DNA from: Baffinella frigidus | Lineage: Eukaryota > Cryptophyceae > Cryptomonadales > Baffinellaceae | DNA length: 12,582 bases | Direction of reading: 5' to 3' | NCBI GenBank assembly: GCA_026770585.1 | Contig: MU646601.1 | Location: 349,301-361,882 of the forward strand | In this document: one piece after another, positions 1 through 8,647 of the stretch | Layout of the letters: the number at the start of each line of letters is the position of its first letter | Numbering within the stretch: the first letter of the stretch is position 1 | Translations under genes and position numbers: made by a program | The notes under the pieces: generated by a model | Database searches by the model: none | Seen by the model: only the letters and a program-made list of their open reading frames with translations | What the model was told of the DNA's origin: nothing

Positions 1-49
1 AAGCCAGTTCACACGGAATTTGTAACAACTTTCCGAAATTTCGATTTTT
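1..49 (-). CDS. Possible further 3' exon of the polycystin gene (partial)
   Basis: On the minus strand a pyrimidine-rich acceptor (TCTTCCCACAG) ends at position 50, and the sequence below it is open to the window edge in two frames. One frame reads KIEISESCYKFRVNWL, which resembles the stretch that follows the VTYN motif in polycystins, but joining to e13 in phase 0 would give a different frame (KNRNFGKLLQ). The exon call is therefore weak. It may instead be intron DNA with a chance acceptor. Confidence 0.2.
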
Positions 50-79
50 CTGTGGGAAGAATGTCCACTTATGAACTTA

Positions 80-105
80 AGAAATAGTAGAATTCTACTA
101 TTTCT
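80..105. repeat. Perfect 26-bp palindrome
   Basis: The sequence from 80 to 105 is its own reverse complement, centred on an EcoRI-type GAATTC, with AT-rich arms. It lies in the presumed intron 3' of e13. It could be a small hairpin or a fold-back remnant. No gene function is suggested. Confidence 0.8.
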
Positions 106-143
106 CCTGTGGGCCACTCTGCCCTACACTCTTGCGTGGAAGC

Positions 144-308
144 TAATAGGGTAACGGGCTGAAAACCGGGTCGTTGAGCCTACAGTATTGCCTACGGTAG
201 GCCGTAGGGCCCTAGGGGGGGGTCTTATGAAACATGAGGTCCAAGGGGCCCTACGGCCGTAGGCAATACCGTAGGTCTAACTACCAGGTGTTCAGTCCAT
301 TGTCGTAT
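144..308 (+). mobile_element. MITE-like inverted-repeat element, family A copy 1
   Basis: The left end starts TAATAGGGTAACGGGCTG. The reverse complement of the right end starts TCATACGACAATGGACTG. Both run into the shared core CCTACNGTATTGCCTACGG and GGCCGTAGGGCCCCT. The arms are about 65-70 bp, imperfect, and meet in a short spacer. No ORF or transposase is present, so it is non-autonomous. It sits in the presumed intron 3' of e13. This copy is more diverged than copies 2 and 3. Confidence 0.75.
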
Positions 309-354
309 GAAAGCGGGTTGGTCTTGGAGTCAGTAAAGTTGACTGAAGTTGACT

Positions 355-377
355 GAGAGAGAGAGGGGGGGGGGGGG
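355..377 (+). repeat. GA run followed by a 13-G homopolymer
   Basis: A short (GA)n run leads into thirteen consecutive G residues at 365-377, immediately before the ACC that is the reverse complement of the e13 donor. On the transcribed strand the intron therefore starts GT then poly-C. The run is length-unstable and prone to sequencing error, so the donor context should be read cautiously. Confidence 0.7.
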
Positions 378-379
378 AC

Positions 380-433
380 CCAGGCGAAGATGCGGTGGAA
401 GGCGTTGTATGTCACGAAGCTGACAGTCACCTC
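380..433 (-). CDS. Exon e13: polycystin domain, VTYNAFHRIF motif
   Basis: The 54-nt block (18 codons, phase 0 at both ends) encodes EVTVSFVTYNAFHRIFAW. The pattern T-x-x-V-x-V-x-F-V-T-Y-N-A-x(3)-F is typical of the end of the polycystin extracellular domain, just before the linker to S2. The acceptor is CTCGACAG and the donor is GTCCCC, a weak donor running into poly-C. It follows e12, which ends GSTE in phase 0, so the join reads SGSTE-EVTVSF. No duplicate of this exon was found in the window, unlike most of the other exons. Confidence 0.83.
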
Positions 434-2294
434 CTGTCGAGGTTCAGAAGAGGTTCAGGAGAAACCTCCAGTGGGCAGCCGCGAGAGTGTTAGTTTCGGA
501 ACCTTCCAGCCCTGAGGGGCTTTCTGGGACCTGAAGCGGATCAAATCCCCTCCATGCACACCCCTTTTTCAGACTGAAATTTTTCAGGCACCGAAAGGGG
601 ATTTCATCCGCTTCAGGTCCCAGAAGAAAACCCCAGGGCTGGAAGCTTGCGTAACGAGCATCCTTGAAAATGAGCCAGACTCCTTTTAAAATGAACCCCT
701 CTTGGTCCACCGTGTGGAAAAAATGGGAAAGGAGGTAACCTCGGTGCCTGGGATGTCCCTACGGATTGCCTACCGTAGGGTCTATCGAGGATTGCCTACC
801 ATCGGGTCTATCAAGCATCCACGTATGTCCCACTTATGGGCTATTCATGAAACCCCTTTGTTGCCCGCTGTGTGTGGGTGGACCCAAAACTCTAAACCCT
901 CAACTCTAGAGGGAGAACCTGAGTGCTCCCTGAGAGGCAATGGCGGTCCTTGAGATACCCCAGCATCTTCGTGTCCGAGGCCATGAAATCTAAACCGCCT
1001 TTCATGCTATCCTAAGGGTGAATTTTATCGAATTTTGCTATTTTAGCGTCGACACGGCTGTAACATAGGACACATCCCACCCCAAGATAGTAAAAACACG
1101 GTTTAAATTGCATGGGGTTCGGACCTCGGTGCTCCCAGAGAGGAACTGGCCGTCCTTGAGAAACCCCAGCATCTTCCTCGCCTGAATGGCACTCACGCGC
1201 TGGTCGAAGAAGATCAGGAATTTGCCCTGCGGTTCCGGGGGGGTGAGAAAATCAGGAATTTGCCCTGTGGTTTCGGGGGTGTGGCGTCAGTCAGTGACGC
1301 CTCATGGTGAGAAAGAACATCAGGAACATGCCCTGCCTGTTCGGGGGTAGAGCGTTTGCGGTAATTCAATCGCGGCGAGTATTTTAACAAAATACGATTT
1401 CGGGGATCTCCGATCCGATTTGCAACGAAATTTACTACACAGGCTTGACCATTTTTAAAAGTACAGACAAATCGTGTGGTAATTTTCGCTGAAAATACTT
1501 TTAAAATCGTATTTTGTCAAAATACTCGTCCGGATGAAATTGTTGTCCGTTTTCGAGATCGGGTTTTCATGTTTTCGAGTTTTCATTTGTACCAGAAGTG
1601 TCTACTTAAAATGTTTTACAACCTTTACAATATTTTAAAACTCTCGAAAACAAGAAAACCCGATCTCGAAAACGGACAACAATTACCGCAAACGCTGTAC
1701 AGCGAAACTGCACTCACGCGCTGGTCCAAGAAAATCAGTAATTTCCCCTGCAGGTTCGGGGGGTGGTGTCAATCGCGTAAAGCCCCAATAGCTCCAATAG
1801 CTCCAATGGCTCCAATAGCTCCAATGGCTCCAATAGCTCCAATAGCTCAACCAGAGAAACTGAGGTGTCGCAGGAGCGATCCGCAGACAGTGAGTGCAAA
1901 TGTTGACAACAAGTTGACTTTGGGCATACGTGGAGTGAGCGGGTGGGAGGGAGAGAGGGAGAGGGAAAGGGAGTGAGACGGAGGGAAGGAAGGAGGGAGG
2001 GATAGGGAGAGAGGGAGGGAGAGGGAGAGGGAAAGGGGGAGGGAAAGGGAGAGGGAAAGGGGGAGGCAGAGGGAGAGGGGGAGGGAGAGGGGGAGGGAGA
2101 GGGGGAGGGAGAGGGAGAGGGAGAGGGAGAGGGAGAGGGAGAGGGAGAGGGAGAGGGACAGGGGGAGTGTTCGGAGGGGGGGGAGAAAAACAAGGACGGG
2201 CGAGAAGAGCACCGCTTGGGCCGCGTGAATGAACTTGGCGTCCTTGGTTTCGTGGAGAGTGCTCAATATACCAACACGCGAGAGAGAGAGATAG

Positions 2295-2335
<41 letters not shown>

Positions 2336-2353
2336 TAGATAGATAGAGATATG

Positions 2354-2385
<32 letters not shown>

Positions 2386-5300
2386 CGAGAGAGAGCGAGA
2401 GAGAGAGAGAGCGAGCGAGGAGAGAGACAGAGAGGGAGAGAGAGATACTATTGTTGATACCACCATGAGAAAGAGAGCGACATGGATGGGCGAGAAGAGT
2501 ACCGCTTGATCCGCTTGAACAAACTTGGCATCCTTGGGTTCCTTCCGCACTCCATCGTACTCGTGCGGGAAAAACTGCATGAGAGGGAAATCAGAGAGGG
2601 GAATCAGAGAGGGGAATCAGAGAGGGGAATCAGAGAGGGAAATTACAGAGGGAAATCAGAGAGGGAAATTACAGAGGGAAATCAGAGAGGGAAATTAGAG
2701 AATTATACGGGCATTTGTGTAGTAAATTTCGTTGCCGCTGCGTGTCTATCACAAATTCTCGTCCGGATGAGATTTGTACGAGAGTTAGGGACGTTCCCTA
2801 CCACGCTAGATTCCAGGAAGGTGTCGCCGAAAGTCAATTTCCCCTGCAGGCAGTTGTTTTCAAAAGTCAAATACCGTACCAGGGTACGGTATTAAGACAG
2901 TCACCACCCTCCTCCAATCTGGCGTGGTACCGAAACGCGGCAGGCACGGCTCAACTTCCCGTCGAGAATGCCTCCATGCTCCTCGTCGTATTCGTCCGAA
3001 AAGCTAACGCCAGCGAGGTACTTAGAGCCTACGGATTGCCTACGGTAGGAGCCCCCCCCCTCCTACGACTTGTAAAGACCTTTTTGCTTGAAACGCCGTA
3101 GGAGGAGGGGGGGTTCCTACCGTAGGCTAAGGGGTCCGCTGGCGTTAGCTTGTGGCATTAGTATGCTCTTCGTCCCATTGTGGCATTAGTATGCTCTTCG
3201 TCCCATATCACACAGCGGAATTCCAAGGGATTTCGAATAACCCTTAAGTGGTAGGACCTACGACCCTACGGTAGGCAACCCGCAGGCACATAGGGGTGTC
3301 TACGGATAAGGCAACGGAAAAAAGGCCCGGTCTGGGCCGAAATTCCCTTCGTAGCCCGCTGTGTGGTTCAGGCAGTGGGAAGGGGCGTGGTGCTCAGAAA
3401 GTGGGCTCATAACCTTACAGCCTAGGCACCCTCTGATTTAATTTCGGAACAAGACAGATTCTGTCCCGCTATCGTAGGCTTCCGACGCCGAAGATAAGGG
3501 TGTATATGCTACTTTAGGCATACGATGATGCTATCTTACGCCTTTTTATGTGGACAGATTCTGGTATGTTCCAAGATGAGATTCGAGAAAGGTGCGTACC
3601 CCCAAGGGCGTGCCGTCCTTGATCTCGGAATCGTTGAAGAATTTGCTGGCCGCGCTTTTGCCGTCGAAGTAGGACGAGACTTCGAGGAACCCGGCGTCCT
3701 TTCCGAATGGCTCGTCGTTCGCCTCCTCCCCCCTGGATAAGAGTTAAGGGTTGAGGGTTTATGCCGTGAGGTTCCGGTCGAAGAAGGATGAGACCAAGAG
3801 AAAGCCCGGATGGTTCACTCTTCGCCGTGTCCTCCATGTGTTCCACGAACACCACATTCACTGTTATCTTCGGGTTTCGGGTCCCGGCTTCCGGGTGAAG
3901 GGTGAAGGGTGAACGGTTCCGGGTTCCAGGTTTCGGGTTCCGGGTGTAGCGAGAAAGCCCGCATCCGAAAGGCGCGTCGTTGGCCATCTCACTCATGTGT
4001 TCTGTTCCACACACACCACATTCACGTGGAGGTCACGACCACGCGACGACAGCCTGCACCTCAAATTGACATGCGGACTAACTCGGTGTGGGTCTTATCA
4101 ATACTAATCCGCGGCGGGATTCCGACCGCTTTGTACCAGGAATAATACAAGGACACAGTCGATTTGAGGATCAGGGTATCCTCGCGTGGCAGGGGAGTTC
4201 ATACCGGCACTCCTCACCAGACGTGTTCCACTACTTTTCGAGACCAGAATGAACAGGTTTCGGACACGTCTTTCCCCGAACAACAATCGCCCTGTTGAGC
4301 GAGTCTGGGGGACTCCATACCGGCACTCGCGTCCCGAAGTGTTCCAACATTTCTCGAGGCTTTGATGCACAGGATTCGAACACGTCTTGGCCGGTCAAAA
4401 ACATTCCGTACGAAGAAGCCCTCTATGATGATAGGGCGGATACCGGCACTCCTGACCCGACGTGTTCCAGTATTTCTCCAGTGAGTGAGTGAGTGAGTGA
4501 GTGAGTGACTGAGTGACTGAGTGTGTGCGAGAGAGGGGGGGGGGAGGTACCGGCACTGCTGACCCGACGAGTTCCAGTATTTCTCGAGGCCAGAGTGAAC
4601 AGGTTTCGGGCACGTCTGGATGACGCGCCGTTTCATGGTGAGGAACACGGCCCCGACCAGCCGGTTGTTCGGCGTCAGCGTCCGCACCTGGGTAGAAGCA
4701 AAGTTGACGGATTGGTACCACGCACTTGTTGGTGAATTAAGGGCAGCGTTCACGTGGTGAAGTCAGCCAACCCGACTGAGGCAGATATACATTTCCTGCA
4801 CGCGGAGGGATTGGTGCGTGCCAAGGCCAGCAATCGTGCGTCGAAACGGTTCTCGGAACAAGTCTAGGTCAAATGCGCGATAACTTTAGACGTTGCCGCA
4901 CCACCAACCCTCACGGGAGGACCAAACGATCGATTTTATCTTTGAAGAATTACCGCAACAGATCCCCCGAATCCGGGGGTCTGTGGGGGTAAATATAAAA
5001 TATAATATATAAAATCGATCATTTGGTCAGACCGTGAGGGTTGTTGGTAGGAGTAACACCGCACCTTGGTTCGGGACTTGTCGAATATCTCCTGGGTTTT
5101 ATGCCATGTTAGGCACGGATTTTATGCCAAGATAGCATCGCCGACCCTTAACATATCACAAAACGGCCCAGCTCCCTCAAAATTTGCCTCACTTTTCCCC
5201 GACCCGGCCCAGAAAAAGTCCAAGCCAAGCAAAATTCTACAATAGAACGTACCGAATATCTCCGGAGGGGCGTCCGCGTGCGGTGCGGACTAAACGACAA

Positions 5301-8300
5301 GCATGCCAAGGTAGGAACAGCCACCCAAGCGTTCTGAGACAGAGCTAGCATTTCACGGGAGGAGGTGGGGACACCGCACCTTGGTCCGGGACCTGTCGAA
5401 TATCTCCTGGGTTTTATGCTATATAAGGCATGGGTTGCATGCCAAGATAGCATCGCAGACCCAGAGAAAGTCCAAGCTAAGCAGATTTCTACTATAGAAC
5501 GTACCTTGGTCCCGAACTTGTCGAAAATCTCTATGTAGGTCTACGTTTGGCTCTACTGTAGGTCTATGTTGGCTGTATGCAGATGTATAACCTTGGTCCT
5601 GAACTTGTCGAACATCTCCGGGGGCCCATCCTCCTTCTTCCCAAATTCCCAGAACTCGAAGGGAAAGCTCGACTCGCAGACGTTCTCCAGCTGGGACGAG
5701 TCCACGCACGCCGGGGCCTCTCCGGTACCGGGGCACTTGTCTTGGGGGCTGCCAAATCGAGGCTGGAGCTTAGACCATTTCTGTCGGGCAGAGCCTCGAA
5801 ACCGAGGGTGTAAAAAGGGAAATGGCTGAAACTCAAGCCTGGACTTGATGCACTTCGGAGGGCTGGGGGCCTGGAACCCCTCCGGTTTCTGGGCACTTGT
5901 CTTGGGGGCTGCGGGGGATGGATCAAATTCAGGACAGAGCTTCAGCCGTGTCCTTCGGACCGACCTTCGATTTCGAGGCTCTGGTCGAAGGAAATGGGTC
6001 AAGCCCCAGCATCAATGTGAGCCCCTTCGGGTCGAGAGAGGGTCGCAGCTTGGGGCCCCTCCGGTTCCCGGGCACTTGTCTGGGGGGTTGCAGGAGAATT
6101 TCGTGTGAGTACTCGTGTGGAAACGTATTCCATTAAAAAAAAACGGTGTGTGATCATAAGGGCGAAATTTTCTATCTTAGCCTTGACGTGGCTATACCGT
6201 AGCACGAAACTCACCTCTAAGATAAGCAAAAGGTCTTTAAAATTTAACGAGTTTGCATGTGAGTACGCACCCGGTCTGCAACTCACGCTCCGTGCGTGCA
6301 TCCGGGGACGCGCTATGGCTGTTTTAATAGGGTAACGGCCTGAAAATGGGGTAGTTGGGCCTACGGCATTGCCTAGGACCTCCTACCGTAGGCCGAGACT
6401 TCTTGGTCCTAGGATCCCTCGGCCTACGGTAGGAGGTCCTAGGCAATGCCGTATGCCTAACTACCCCATTTTCAGGCTGTTAGCTTATGAGTTTGGGCCT
6501 AGAGACACGAGCGAGTCCCTTCTATGTGACGCCGCTCAAACCCTATTTACAGCTGGTGGTCAAACCCTCTCTGGTGAAACCCTCTCTGGTCAAACCCTTT
6601 CTGGTCAAACCCTCTCTGGTCAAACCCTCGCTGGTCAAACCCTCTCTGGTCAAACCCTACACCTGGTGGACAGCTGGTCCTGCAAGCTGCACACAAGAGC
6701 TGCGCACAAGAGCTGCAAACCAGGCGGAAGGAAGCGGTACCATTGCTGGTCCGGGGACAGGTGCAACTGCACTCCACAACACCACAAAGAGAGCTGCAAA
6801 CAAAGCGCCGAATCCCGAGCCACCAGATTATACAGGGCTGTACAATCGTTGTAAAGAGTATACAACTATCATACAGGGGGGGGAGGTGGTACCATTGCTG
6901 GCCGTACGAGTGGCAGATGGGGTCCGCGCACATATGGCACTGCGTTCAACAACAACACCGCAAACACGCGCTGCAAACGAGAGGTGCAAACAAGCCGGCG
7001 AAACAGTGTGTGATCATAAGGGTGAAAATTTCTATCTTAGCCTTGACATGGCTATACCGGAGCACGAAACTCACCTCTAAGATAAGAAAAAGGTCTTCAA
7101 GTCTCCGGCGAATCCCGCGGGAGTCAAAGAGCAAGATCTTGCTGTCAAAGGACAACCATAATTATCGGGCGGTGGGGAGAGTGTGGATCTGAGGGGGGGT
7201 CTTACCACTGCTGATCGTAGGATTGGTAGTTTGGCTCCGCGCACAGATGGCACGGGCGGCACGAGTAGAGCGTTGTTATGGGCCTGCCGCGCACGTGCGC
7301 TCTCACACATCAGTCAACATTTGCACGTGCGCTCTCAGAGATCAGTCAACCCGGGCGCGTGCGCCCACATAAATCAGTCAACCCGGGTGCTGGCAGTGCG
7401 GTGCGCCCTCAGAGGTCGAATTTCGTCGAAGACCGACTTGACATTCTGCGCGGATGTCACGACACTGTGCACCAAAACACTGCCAGGCCAGAGATTTCGT
7501 AAAAAGTCAATTCACCCACACAATCTGTCAACTTAGAAACGAAGTACCCAGATTGAGTACTTCGAAAGTGGATTTTCGCCTTGAGTTGACCAATACAAAA
7601 ACTCCGCCCTGGCAGTGCAATACAGTTTCTACCATTATATCGCGCCCTCGTGGCAGCAACCGTCCTGCGATCTCACAGGAAAACGGTTTTGATTTAAAAC
7701 TTTTGAATCCAATCAAAATTACTACACGAACGCATTAATATTACCAGTAAAACTCATTCTGTGTGGTAAATTTCATCGCCAGAAATTTTAAAATCAAACC
7801 CGTTTTCCTATGAGATCGTAGCTGCCCTCGCGTTGTGGACTGCAAACCAATAACGTTTCTACAGACGAGTGGGGAAACGCCACCAGGTTGAGCTTTCAAA
7901 CTGCGCTGTTGTCGAGACACTGCACACTCATAGGCTAACGTCCTGAAAATGGGGTAGTTAGGCCTACGGCATTGCCTAGGACCTCCTACCGTAGGCCGAG
8001 GGATCCTAGGACCAAAAAGTCCCGGCCTACGGTAGGAGGTCCTAGGCAATGCCGTAGGCCTAACTACCCCATTTTCAGGCCGTTACCCTATTAACACCAA
8101 CACAGTTTCTACAAACGAGGGTGGGCATGCGAGTGGGCTAATCTTGGCCACTTAAGGAGTCACTTGGACCGCACTAAGTGGACCACTCTCAGGGCACGCA
8201 CCAGGTGCAGCAGGGTTTCAAATTGAGGCTGGAGTTTGCCCCAATTCCTTCGACCAGGGCTTCGAAATTGAAGGTCAGTCTGAAGCAAACGGCTCAAGCT

Positions 8301-8601
8301 GTATCCTCAGTTTGATCCACTTCGGAGGGAAATGAGCGAGGGTGGACACGCACCAGGCGAGCAGAAGTCTCTCTCTCTCTCTCTCCCGCTCGCTCTCTTG
8401 CCCTCTCGCTGTCTTGCCCTCTCGCTCTCTCGCTCTCTCTCGCGCGCGCTCTCTCCCGCTTTCACTTTCTCTTGTTTTGTATCTCCCTCTTGCTCTCTCT
8501 CTATCTTGCTCTATCTCTCCCTGTCTCTCTTGCTCCCTCTCTCGCTCTTGCTCTCTTGCTCTGCCTCTCTCTCCCTCTCTCTCGCACGCGCTCTCTCCAT
8601 T

Positions 8602-8647
<46 letters not shown>

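Larger units (their letters stand above)
5056..5515 (-). repeat. Tandem duplication carrying microexon copies
   Basis: The segment 5056-5262 and the segment 5371-5515 share, in the same order, the microexon, CTCCTGGGTTTTATGC, GCCAAGATAGCATCGC, AAAGTCCAAGC, and TTCTAC(A/T)ATAGAACGTACC. The left unit has an extra stretch of about 60 bp near 5150-5210. This directly shows that an exon plus flanking intron was duplicated here. Confidence 0.8.

Noticed and set aside
444-710. Minus-strand 88-codon ORF
   Set aside because: It runs through both arms of the 502-646 hairpin, so the translation is of a fold-back element.
1735-2266. Minus-strand ORFs of SPSPSP / LSLSLS composition
   Set aside because: They are translations of the purine tract in adjacent frames; low complexity, no splice or start context.
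3514-4014. 166-codon minus-strand ORF
   Set aside because: It reads e10 in a non-homologous frame and fuses it with G-rich repeat and two e10 copies; the exon model explains the coding signal better.
5845-6136. Plus-strand ORFs with FEALVEG
   Set aside because: Protein-like text is an inverted copy of a minus-strand exon fragment; the rest of these frames does not resemble a protein.
6369-6854. 161-codon plus-strand ORF with GQTLSGQTLS repeats
   Set aside because: It begins inside a MITE arm and owes its length to the 15-bp minisatellite; no splice partners or protein-like remainder.
7291-7412. CRISPR-like array (direct repeats of about 32 bp)
   Set aside because: Units are contiguous without unique spacers and lie in a eukaryotic intron; an ordinary minisatellite.
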